Of a stretch of DNA of 64,000 nt, positions 8,068 to 15,751 are shown in pieces (positions within the stretch are counted from its first letter, which is position 1; each line of letters starts with the position of its first letter). Both the position numbers and the translations under genes were made by a program. The notes beneath the pieces were generated by a model. The model made no database searches, was not told the origin of the DNA, and saw only the letters and a program-made list of their open reading frames with translations. Source of the DNA: an uncultured Chryseobacterium sp. (lineage in GTDB: Bacteria > Bacteroidota > Bacteroidia > Flavobacteriales > Weeksellaceae). The stretch covers positions 26,760 through 90,759 of the forward strand of contig CAJYGB010000040.1 of NCBI GenBank assembly GCA_913774355.1. The letters are read 5' to 3'.

Positions 8068-10278
8068 TTAAATCGGTAGGGTAAACCAGAATTCGGATCC
8101 TTTGCCTTCTTCACTTTCGACACCAATCCTGCCGCCGTGCTCTTTAATGATATCACCGCTTATAAATAAGCCCAAGCCCAGACCGGTAAACTTCTGCCCG
8201 TGATAATTGGTGCGGTAATAACGTTTAAAAAGATGTTCAAGTTTCTCTTTCGGGATTCCCGGGCCCTGGTCCCTTACGCTTATTTTAATTTCATGATCGG
8301 AAATTTTTTTAGCAGTAATAATGACCTGTTTCGACTCCGGGGCATACTTGATGGCATTACTGATGAAATTGATCATGACCTGACCGATCTGCTGATTGTC
8401 TGCCATAACCTGCTCATAGATATCCCCCTCAAAGATAATCTCCTGGTCCGTAATCTGTGAAAAGTTGGAACAACAGTCATCAAAAAGCTCTGAAATAGTA
8501 AACGGCCGCTTATCCAGTTTCAGCTGGCCCTGTTCAATTCTGCTGGTATCCAGAAGGCTGTTGATTAATCCGGATAACTTATCAAGGCTTTTAATGGATT
8601 GATCCAGAAGCTTCGCCCGTGATTCCGGTGGCAGCCTGTCGTGTGACCGCTGTAATAATTGAAGGGATGCTTTCAGGGCAGTAACTGGAGTCTTCAGCTC
8701 GTGGCTGGCAATACTGATAAAATCTTCTTTCCCCTGCGTAATCATCCTTCTTGTGGTTACGTCCATAAAAGTACCGATTCCACCTGTGAGATTCCCTTCA
8801 TCGTCGAAAAGGGGAGCCGCATTGATGGAGATATACATTATGTCCCTTTCGGGAGCTTTTACACCGACTTCATGGTCGTATACAGGCTTTTGGGTAGACA
8901 TCATAATAGACATCGGATGTTCTTCCGAAGGCAGCAGTGTGCCATCCAGTCTCAGGTTCTGCCATTTGGGATCATCATAGGTCCTCTCTTTGATTTTGCT
9001 TTCTGAAAGCCCCAGGATCTGCTGTGCCATAGGATTGGCATAAACAAGCTGCCCTGTTGCATCGATAACGCCTACACCTTCTGCCATTGTTTCAAGGATT
9101 CCCTGCAAACGTTGTTCGCTTTTGCGAAGGGTTTCTTCCAGTACACTTTTCTCAATAATAATAGATTCGCGTTCCTGTATTGCCATGACCTGGGTGGTAA
9201 CTTCCACAGCCATATCAATAACACCCGTTACTTTTCCGTCTTCAATGAACGGCGTATAATTAAAGGTAAAATACCGCTCTTCAAACTGTCCGTCGCGGTT
9301 TAAAATTACCGGATTGGAGTGGTCGGAATTCGGTGTTCCCATCCGGTATGTCTTGATCAGCATTTCTGCGGCCGGCTGCCCCTTAAGTTCTGGAAGCACT
9401 TCAAATAAAGATTTCCCTATGACGGAGTAATCTTTCTCAATAAGTGCCAGCATCGCATCATTTATCATCGTAATCACAAAATCATCACCTTTTAAAAGCA
9501 TGATGGCTACCGGTGCCTGATCGATCAGATTGGTAAAGCTGATATCGCTTTCTGATAATTTGTTATTCAGCTGGGTAATGGTATCATTTAAATCCTTTAG
9601 CTCCTGATTTCTGGAAGCAAGGTTTTTATTAAGATCTCCCAGATTGGTAATATCATCCTGAAACTTCCTGTTTCCGGACAACAGTTCGTTGTTTTCCTTT
9701 TTTATCTGCAGATTCAGATCTTGGATGATTTTATTGGAAGCACCAAGCTTTTCGTTGGTAACCGTATATTCTTTATTTAAAGTGTAAAGTTCTTGGTTGT
9801 TAGAGCGAAGTCCTTCATTGGAAGCCCTCAGCTCTTTTTTTATTTCCTCTTCTTTTCTTTCTTTTTCAAGAACAGCATCACGTGTTCTGATGAGTTCCGT
9901 TACGTCTTTTGCCGTATGCAGGATACAATAAATGTCGCCTTCCTTATTAAGAATCGGTTTAAAGGTAAAATTAAAATAAGAAGTAATCGGTTCACCATGG
10001 ATATCCAGGGTGGCAGGCATTTCATTTGCTTCATAGATCTCTTTCGATTCCCATACCTGCTTAAGCAGATCGGCGAAAGGCTGGCCTTTCATTTCCGGCA
10101 ATGCATTCTCAAATCTATGACCAATGACGGACTCATCCTTTCCCCATATCGCAAGAATGGCATTATTGGCAAACTGAATGGTAAATTCAGGCCCCGTATA
10201 CATTGCGGTAGGATCACCGGACTGCTGAAGGATTTTCAAAAGAGGCTCTACCCCCAGAGCAGAAAAAAAATGAGTCAT
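8068..10278 (-). CDS. Multi-PAS sensor histidine kinase
   Basis: 736 residues, cytoplasmic. PAS1 is about residues 10-130 ('DPTAMYTGPEFTIQFANNAILAIWGKDE'). A long coiled coil (about 135-245, repeated 'N..L...N.EL..LN') leads to PAS2 (about 250-370), a short coiled coil and PAS3 (about 385-505, 'GVGVIDATGQLVYANPMAQQILG'). HisKA has H526 in 'SIASHELKTPVTALK', and the HATPase shows 'INFISNAIKYAPES', 'DQGPGIPKEKL' and 'GLGLGLFISGDIIKEHGG'. None of the PAS domains has the LOV cysteine. There is no adjacent receiver; orphan kinase. The closest unpaired receivers are at 2.3-3.2 and 13.9 kb, and partnership with them is speculative. Confidence 0.88.
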   Translation of the reverse strand: MTHFFSALGVEPLLKILQQSGDPTAMYTGPEFTIQFANNAILAIWGKDESVIGHRFENALPEMKGQPFADLLKQVWESKEIYEANEMPATLDIHGEPITSYFNFTFKPILNKEGDIYCILHTAKDVTELIRTRDAVLEKERKEEEIKKELRASNEGLRSNNQELYTLNKEYTVTNEKLGASNKIIQDLNLQIKKENNELLSGNRKFQDDITNLGDLNKNLASRNQELKDLNDTITQLNNKLSESDISFTNLIDQAPVAIMLLKGDDFVITMINDAMLALIEKDYSVIGKSLFEVLPELKGQPAAEMLIKTYRMGTPNSDHSNPVILNRDGQFEERYFTFNYTPFIEDGKVTGVIDMAVEVTTQVMAIQERESIIIEKSVLEETLRKSEQRLQGILETMAEGVGVIDATGQLVYANPMAQQILGLSESKIKERTYDDPKWQNLRLDGTLLPSEEHPMSIMMSTQKPVYDHEVGVKAPERDIMYISINAAPLFDDEGNLTGGIGTFMDVTTRRMITQGKEDFISIASHELKTPVTALKASLQLLQRSHDRLPPESRAKLLDQSIKSLDKLSGLINSLLDTSRIEQGQLKLDKRPFTISELFDDCCSNFSQITDQEIIFEGDIYEQVMADNQQIGQVMINFISNAIKYAPESKQVIITAKKISDHEIKISVRDQGPGIPKEKLEHLFKRYYRTNYHGQKFTGLGLGLFISGDIIKEHGGRIGVESEEGKGSEFWFTLPI

Positions 10279-10422
10279 TAAGTGAAAGGTGTTAATGTAA
10301 TTCAGATTAATCTAACAAATTTACGATATTTATATTAAATTCTATCCAATGGAAAATGGATCATGTTTTTATTAACATTCTGACTGACGGTTAAGAACAA
10401 TTACTTATCATTACCCGGATTT

Positions 10423-11124
10423 TCAGGTGATCCTTATTGAATTTATAGCCGTTACCCATTCGTTTCTGCTGCAGGAAGCGCAATATTCCGGGCCTTTTTC
10501 CAGATTTTCCGTATGGCCGCAATAGGTACAGGCATATATTCCCGGTGAAGGTATCTGCACTGATTTCCTGTCATATATTTTCGGTTGTACAGGCAAGCCG
10601 TATTTTACTTCTTTGTCGGGATAATAATAGAAACTTATGTTACCATTGGTTTCCAGGATCGCAGTTTTGATTTGTCCCAAATGTTCGATACTTTCCTGCC
10701 GCATCTCAGCAAAAAATTCATCCTTAGCAAAAGTATGGCTCTCGTTGTCCAGTAAAATAAATCGACCTTCCTCGATTACATACAGTGGTTCGCCTTCAAT
10801 TACCTTTTCAAAACGTTCGCTTTTGCTCGCCCACAGAGTAATAACACGGTAAAGAATAATGATGGCACTAAAAACGATCAGTGAAACAAAAATGGCAGTA
10901 TCTTTCGTGAACATAGGATCGCCTGCGGCGGAACCCATGGCAATAATAATGGCCACCTCAAAAATAGACAGCTGCCGTACCCCTTTTTTGCCCGTAAGAC
11001 GCAGTACAAGAAGGACCATGCTGAACATGAACAGAGTCCTGATGACGATTTCCGCTGCAAAACCTACACTGAGGTCTCCGAGAAAAATTTTTCTGAAGTC
11101 CAGTTCCGTAAATATCCGATTCAT
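10423..11124 (-). CDS. DUF421/YetF-like membrane protein with C-terminal zinc-ribbon-like tail
   Basis: 233 residues. Three membrane helices (about 20-110; 'VIRTLFMFSMVLLVLRLTGKK', 'IFEVAIIIAMGSAAGDPMF', 'IFVSLIVFSAIIILYRVIT') are followed by the cytoplasmic domain typical of YetF/DUF421 ('VIEGEPLYVIEEGRF', 'EEFFAEMRQ'-like segment, 'HLGQIKTAILETNGNISFYYY'). The last 35 residues add two CxxC pairs ('YACTYCGHTE', 'EYCASCSRNEW') that look like a small zinc ribbon or rubredoxin-like knuckle, not part of the core family as I know it. Function of the family is not established. Divergent from the secreted protein downstream on the plus strand. Confidence 0.82.
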   Translation of the reverse strand: MNRIFTELDFRKIFLGDLSVGFAAEIVIRTLFMFSMVLLVLRLTGKKGVRQLSIFEVAIIIAMGSAAGDPMFTKDTAIFVSLIVFSAIIILYRVITLWASKSERFEKVIEGEPLYVIEEGRFILLDNESHTFAKDEFFAEMRQESIEHLGQIKTAILETNGNISFYYYPDKEVKYGLPVQPKIYDRKSVQIPSPGIYACTYCGHTENLEKGPEYCASCSRNEWVTAINSIRIT

Positions 11125-11304
11125 GCGACTGGTTATGCAAAAGATTAGCCATTACGTCCGGAACAGCGGTAGTGCCTGTACATTTAAAAGAAGTTCCGGG
11201 ATCTATCTGCAACATAAAAAGTACCACATAAATGCAGTATTGAAGCATGATTAAACGTATTACTGCTGAAGATTCATATATTTGCCGCCTTTTAAAACGG
11301 TTAA

Positions 11305-13107
11305 GTGACACTAAAAAAACTACTATTTTTAGGGATATTTTCTGTATCTCTTCATTTCAATGCCCAACGGGCGGTTTCCAGGATTTATTCAGATTTCGGT
11401 GGCTTTTGGGACAGCTTCAGCACCATACAGCCGGATAACAGCCATAACCTTATCGGTTTCAGGTGGGATGCGGACGGAAATGGTACCTTGTATTCACCGG
11501 TTACGTACAGTACCGGAGTAAATGATGCGGCGCTTTCTGCAGCAGGCGTTGTCTTCCAGCCCGGAACCTTTATCTCTCTGCCCATCTATAATATTCCGGC
11601 ACCGGGAGGCAGTACTTTCATAGGAGTAGGGAAGATGTACGGAGGAAACGGCAATGTTTCGCCGGTGCCCGTAACCAACAATATGGTGGAATATCTTTCG
11701 GACGGTGCCAATGGCCTTGGGCTGGGCTCTGCCATATTCAATATCCCTCAGGGATCAAGCATCAGTTTAAACACCATGGGGATTGTAGCTTCCTCTATCG
11801 GAGACGGGATTCCGGATCTTATTTTTACCCAGATGGGAAATCCTTCTTCGGCCAATGACAGCTATCATTTTGAGGACATCAACGGAAATATTGTGGGGAC
11901 GACTTACTCAGTGGCTTTCAGCAATGTTCCCAGCATCGGAAAAGCGTGCTGGAAATTCTATAATGCCAATGTAAACCCGCCTGCTTACAATGCCGGGACT
12001 TCTTCCGGCTGCGAAAGGGATGTCAGGGTACTCGCTGCAGACTGGTCGGAATTCGGGATCACGACCGCGAATTATCCGCAGGCCGTAAAGCTGATCCAGT
12101 CTTTTTCGGGTACATCGGATCTTGCCTTCATCGGAGCATATAATCATGAGTCGATTACTTTTGCGGCCAGCATTGCAGGAAGTGTTTTCAATGATAACAA
12201 TGCAGGAACTCCGGATGGAAACGGTATCGGCGGGGTAACGATGAAACTTTTCAGCAACAACGTAGAAATCCGCAGTACGGTGACCAATGCAGCAGGATTT
12301 TATTATTTTGATAACATTAATACCAACGTCAATCAGGGGCCTTACCGTGTCGACGTGATAAGTCCTTCGGGGTTTCAGGTCGTTGGAAACAGGGCCGGAA
12401 CCAATTCGGCGAGCCTTTCGGTGATCTTAAACAACAGTACGTCTACCGGGAACAATTTCGGGATCAATCAGCCTCCTGTAGCCGGTAATGACCACTTGTC
12501 CGTAGAAAAAAACAATCCGAAAAGCCTATTGCTGACGGGCAATGATTCTGATCCCAATTCCGGAACGATCCTTCCTGCTTCCATTAATCTTATTCCGCCT
12601 TCCGGCGCGGGTAATTTGGTATACGGCAATGGTCTTGTAAAAGGATTCAGCATAAGCGGTCAAGGTACCTGGCTGGTAGATAATACCGGTTTGCTGACCT
12701 TCACCCCGGTAAATAATTTCTTCAGCAATACCACGCCTTTCAGCTATACAATTAAAGATGCTGCTAACTTGACGAGCAATCAGGCAACCGTTACTACAGC
12801 AGTGGATTATTGTACAAAACCCGGATTAACCGGAACGCCCGATACCTATACCGATCTGGGAATATCTACGCTTTCGGCGAGATACAAAAACTGGCCGGCA
12901 GGGCCGGGGATCAGCAACGGCGGTATTCCCAATGGAGCTCTGGCGCTGCAATCTTCGGATAAAGGATTGGTCATTACAAGGGTCGCCGATACCTCTCTGA
13001 TTGCGAATCCCGTAAAAGGAATGATCGTATACGACCGTAATGCCCAATGTGTAAAATTATATAACGGAACGGTCTGGAACTGTATTAAAAGAAGCTGTAA
13101 TGATTAA
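11305..13107 (+). CDS. Secreted cell-surface protein with SdrD/Cna-B-like domain
   Basis: 600 residues. GTG start with signal peptide 'TLKKLLFLGIFSVSLHFNAQ'. The N-terminal half (20-290) is a Gly/Asn/Ser-rich beta domain not recognised. Residues about 292-390 match a Cna-B/SdrD-like prealbumin fold ('AGSVFNDNNAGTPDGNGIGG', 'TNAAGFYYFDNI', 'YRVDVISPSGF'). Residues 395-500 are an Ig/cadherin-like repeat ('NQPPVAGNDHLSVEKN', 'FTPVNNFFSNTTPFSYTIKD'). The final 60 residues contain 'LALQSSDKGLVITRVADTS', 'GMIVYDRNAQCVKLYNG' and 'VWNCIK', a module also present at the end of the next protein. Predicted surface exposed or adhesive; no enzyme motif. Confidence 0.72.
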   Translation: MTLKKLLFLGIFSVSLHFNAQRAVSRIYSDFGGFWDSFSTIQPDNSHNLIGFRWDADGNGTLYSPVTYSTGVNDAALSAAGVVFQPGTFISLPIYNIPAPGGSTFIGVGKMYGGNGNVSPVPVTNNMVEYLSDGANGLGLGSAIFNIPQGSSISLNTMGIVASSIGDGIPDLIFTQMGNPSSANDSYHFEDINGNIVGTTYSVAFSNVPSIGKACWKFYNANVNPPAYNAGTSSGCERDVRVLAADWSEFGITTANYPQAVKLIQSFSGTSDLAFIGAYNHESITFAASIAGSVFNDNNAGTPDGNGIGGVTMKLFSNNVEIRSTVTNAAGFYYFDNINTNVNQGPYRVDVISPSGFQVVGNRAGTNSASLSVILNNSTSTGNNFGINQPPVAGNDHLSVEKNNPKSLLLTGNDSDPNSGTILPASINLIPPSGAGNLVYGNGLVKGFSISGQGTWLVDNTGLLTFTPVNNFFSNTTPFSYTIKDAANLTSNQATVTTAVDYCTKPGLTGTPDTYTDLGISTLSARYKNWPAGPGISNGGIPNGALALQSSDKGLVITRVADTSLIANPVKGMIVYDRNAQCVKLYNGTVWNCIKRSCND

Positions 13108-13126
13108 AATAGGTAAGGAACGGATA

Positions 13127-13684
13127 ATGAGAAAATATATCCTATCGTTGGTGTTGGTTGGAAACCTTGTAAATGCTCAGGTCTCTATTGGGAAACAAGT
13201 GCTTTCCGGAAGCAGCTCTATACTGGAATTTTCAGGAATGACGCAGACCGGTGCTGTTAATGATGCAGAAACTGCAAATATAAAAGGGCTTATTCTTCCG
13301 GCAGTGGCCTTTTCGCCTGTTTTTACAGCGGTCAATCCTTCCACCAATCACCCGCAGAACGGAACCTTTGTATTCGATAACCAGGTTTCTAAAGTGAGGA
13401 TGTTTGAAAATGGGACGTGGCTGGATATGACGGATCCCGGAAATTCCTCAGCCACCGTTCCTGTAGCAGGAATTGAAACAGGGAACGGTGTTATTATCGG
13501 GGCCTCATCAAGCAGCGCGAAAGGTGCTTTGGTGTTGGAGTCCTCGAATAAAGCAATGATTCTTCCTCAAATTAAAAATCCGCATTTAACGGTGAAAAGC
13601 CCATATCCGGGAATGATGTGCTTCGATACGGTGAGCAATTCCGTGGCGGTGTTCGACGGGAATAAATGGAGCTACTGGAAATAG
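13127..13684 (+). CDS. Secreted hypothetical protein sharing the C-terminal module of its neighbour
   Basis: 185 residues from ATG 13127, chosen over the in-frame ATG at 13100 because it gives a proper signal peptide ('MRKYILSLVLVGNLVNAQ') preceded by AAGGA. The mature protein begins 'VSIGKQVLSGSSSILEFSG'. The end ('ALVLESSNKAMILPQI', 'PGMMCFDTVSNSVAVFDGNKW') parallels the C-terminus of the upstream protein; a weaker internal copy ('GLILPAVAF...NGTFVFDNQVSKVRMFENGTW', in pieces) also occurs. Such modules recur at the ends of Bacteroidota surface proteins. It follows the previous gene by 19 bases, likely one operon. Function unknown. Confidence 0.75.
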   Translation: MRKYILSLVLVGNLVNAQVSIGKQVLSGSSSILEFSGMTQTGAVNDAETANIKGLILPAVAFSPVFTAVNPSTNHPQNGTFVFDNQVSKVRMFENGTWLDMTDPGNSSATVPVAGIETGNGVIIGASSSSAKGALVLESSNKAMILPQIKNPHLTVKSPYPGMMCFDTVSNSVAVFDGNKWSYWK

Positions 13685-13806
13685 TGGAAAAAGAAAACCG
13701 GATGCTTGACGTTTTCTCTGATGATATGGTTACTTTCTTTAGTAACTTTATCCAAATTCAGGATGTTTAGTATTTCCTGATGACATTCGTTTATTTTAAA
13801 TAAAAT

Positions 13807-13836
13807 AACCTCCTAACTGAAAGTCCGGAGGTTTTT
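13807..13836 (+). terminator. Rho-independent terminator after the secreted-protein pair
   Basis: AACCTCC and GGAGGTT arms with a 13-base loop, followed by a T-tract; lies between convergent genes. Confidence 0.65.
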
Positions 13837-13854
13837 ATATGGTATTGAGGCAAA

Positions 13855-14226
13855 TCAGCTCTTCTGTAAATTGCCGATCAGATTTTCGATTTTAACGATT
13901 ACATCATCGATGTCAAAAGGCTTGGATACAAATACATCCGCATTGCATGAATTGACGACGCTCGCTTCCTTTGCATGCGCACTAATGATCATCACAGGCG
14001 TATTGGAGGTTAGAGGATCGTTCTTAAGTTCATTACATAAATCAGTACCTAAACCATCAGGTAACCGTACATCCAGGATAAAAATATCAGGGACTATGGA
14101 TTTGTCTCTTTTATTAAATGCTTCTGCAGTAGAGAAAGAACGGACATCATAATTTTCAAATGACAGGAGCAACTGCAATGCATCTCTGATGCCTGTCTCA
14201 TCTTCAACGATAAAAATTGTTTTCAT
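13855..14226 (-). CDS. Response regulator, receiver domain only
   Basis: 123 residues from the ATG at 14226 (an upstream ATG would add 13 residues before the conserved 'MKTIFIVEDETG' beginning). CheY-like: acidic 'VEDE', phospho-acceptor D52 in 'IFILDVRLPDGLG', and Lys in 'FVSKPFD'. No output domain and no adjacent kinase. It resembles the receivers at 2.3-3.2 kb in type, so it could serve one of the two PAS kinases in this window; this is inference. Confidence 0.85.
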   Translation of the reverse strand: MKTIFIVEDETGIRDALQLLLSFENYDVRSFSTAEAFNKRDKSIVPDIFILDVRLPDGLGTDLCNELKNDPLTSNTPVMIISAHAKEASVVNSCNADVFVSKPFDIDDVIVKIENLIGNLQKS

Positions 14227-14566
14227 ACCTGTGGGCTGGCAAAAACAGAGCCAATCTTTACGCAACGGAATAATTTGTTTTGAATATGTATTCCTGAATG
14301 CGATATTGATCTCTTAAAGGGGTTAGAAAACCTCAAAGGTGCAAGACCTGATAAGAGATGCTGTTTTTAAGGCGCAAGTATAATGCAGCTTAATTTTTAA
14401 TGTAACTAAATCAACGGTATACAAATTTGACAGCGGTAAATTTGTTGCACCTTAAAGCATTATGTTAGTTTAATTATTTTGCGCCTTTGTAAAATCCAAC
14501 ATCAACACTCAGAAAATCTACACAATCAGCAAAACCTGCATGATATTAAAAAGGAAATTATTTTTC
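14227..14566. other. Intergenic region, 340 bp, nothing recognised
   Basis: AT-rich spacer between the lone receiver and the LacI gene, both read on the minus strand. No open frame, tRNA or strong hairpin was found. Confidence 0.5.
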
Positions 14567-15508
14567 TTACACAAAATCCTTCCCGCTCCTGATAAGATGT
14601 AAAAGCTTCATCGCTGCCATCGTTCCCATACTGAAACCGTCATTGATGATGCATTCGTAAGATTCGTCGAGATATTTGGGCAAAATCCCTTCGGTGATTG
14701 CAACGACCTTTACCGCGGAAGTCTGGACTTTCTTTTTAATCAGCGAGCTGTGCAGTCCGGCAAGTGTTTCGTCACTCATCGCAAAATACCCGTCGAAACT
14801 TTCATAATCCAGGATGATGTTCAGCTTTTCCTTTACATTATCAGCCGACTCGCAATAAATAACCTTACATTCCATATCCGCATGTGCGTTGATCTTTTGC
14901 AGGAAGAAATCCTTTCTTGCCTGCGTAATTTCAAGGTTTTCATCTCCGAAAATGGCCAGGATCTTTTTACAGCCGCTTTCTATGAATTTGTCAGCCGCCG
15001 CTTCTGCATACATTTTATTATCAAAAATGATCTCTTCGAAAAAGTTTTGCGGAATGGTCTTATCAAAAATTACCGCCGGAACTTCCATCTCCCGGATTCT
15101 CTGCAGATGCGAAAGATCTTTGGTATACCGGGTGAGCGAAATAAGGATTCCGTCTACCCTGGAGTTGATGCAGGTTACAATATTCTCTTCCTCCATACTG
15201 AGGGATTCTTCGGAAGAAAGCACGAAAAAATGATAACCCTCCCGGTGAAGAACGGAAGATATTCCTTTAATAATGGACGGAATAAAAAACATCGACATTT
15301 CAGGAATGATAAGTCCGATCACCTTAGAAGACTTCTTCCGGAAATTGATGGCAAAATCGTTGGGAATATAATTAAAAGTTGCCGCTGCTTCCTTTACACG
15401 GGCCTTTACCGCCTGGCTGATGTCGGGATGGTCTTTCAGTGCCCGGGATACCGTGGAGACGCTGATATTAAGCATTTCTGCAAGGTCTTTTATAGTGACT
15501 CTTTTCAT
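14567..15508 (-). CDS. LacI-family transcriptional regulator
   Basis: 313 residues: LacI helix-turn-helix at residues 2-50 ('VTIKDLAEMLNISVSTVSRA', 'KDHPDISQAVKARVKEAA') then a periplasmic-binding-protein-like effector domain ('SKVIGLIIPEMSMFFIPSII', 'EENIVTCINSRVDGILISL', 'AVVFDK'-like segment). Slightly shorter than the usual 330-340. It is divergent from the TonB receptor gene, and the 243-base gap contains two palindromic sites of LacI type. Likely represses the receptor-glycosidase-kinase-transporter set until the sugar (or its product) is present. The effector is not identifiable from sequence. Confidence 0.9.
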   Translation of the reverse strand: MKRVTIKDLAEMLNISVSTVSRALKDHPDISQAVKARVKEAAATFNYIPNDFAINFRKKSSKVIGLIIPEMSMFFIPSIIKGISSVLHREGYHFFVLSSEESLSMEEENIVTCINSRVDGILISLTRYTKDLSHLQRIREMEVPAVIFDKTIPQNFFEEIIFDNKMYAEAAADKFIESGCKKILAIFGDENLEITQARKDFFLQKINAHADMECKVIYCESADNVKEKLNIILDYESFDGYFAMSDETLAGLHSSLIKKKVQTSAVKVVAITEGILPKYLDESYECIINDGFSMGTMAAMKLLHLIRSGKDFV

Positions 15509-15636
15509 TTTTAAGTTAATGGAGGCAATTTTTGGGTTAATTTAGTCATATTACTAGTCTAAATTTAAGTTAAAAAATGTTAATATTATGGAAATTAAAG
15601 TTAATGAAAAGTTAAAATGTAAATAACTTATCCACC

Positions 15637-15660
15637 GCAAACGTTTGCGCAAACGGTTGA
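15637..15660. promoter_or_regulatory. Tandem LacI-type operators
   Basis: GCAAACGTTTGC (15637-15648) is a perfect palindrome with the central CG typical of LacI/GalR sites. GCAAACGGTTGA (15649-15660) follows directly as an imperfect second copy, and a second palindrome, GTTTGCGCAAAC, bridges them. The pair lies between the divergent LacI and TonB-receptor genes, about 90 bases upstream of the receptor start. Confidence 0.8.
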
Positions 15661-15751
15661 AATTAATACTAATTTAACACAGCCGAGAAACTGCATTTTG
15701 GATATGGTAAAAAAAATACTTTTAGACCATAATTAAAAACTCCCAAAAAAT

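Noticed and set aside
14750-15514. 254-residue open frame antisense to the LacI gene
   Set aside because: Shadow of the LacI coding sequence; composition and lack of motifs show it is not a gene.
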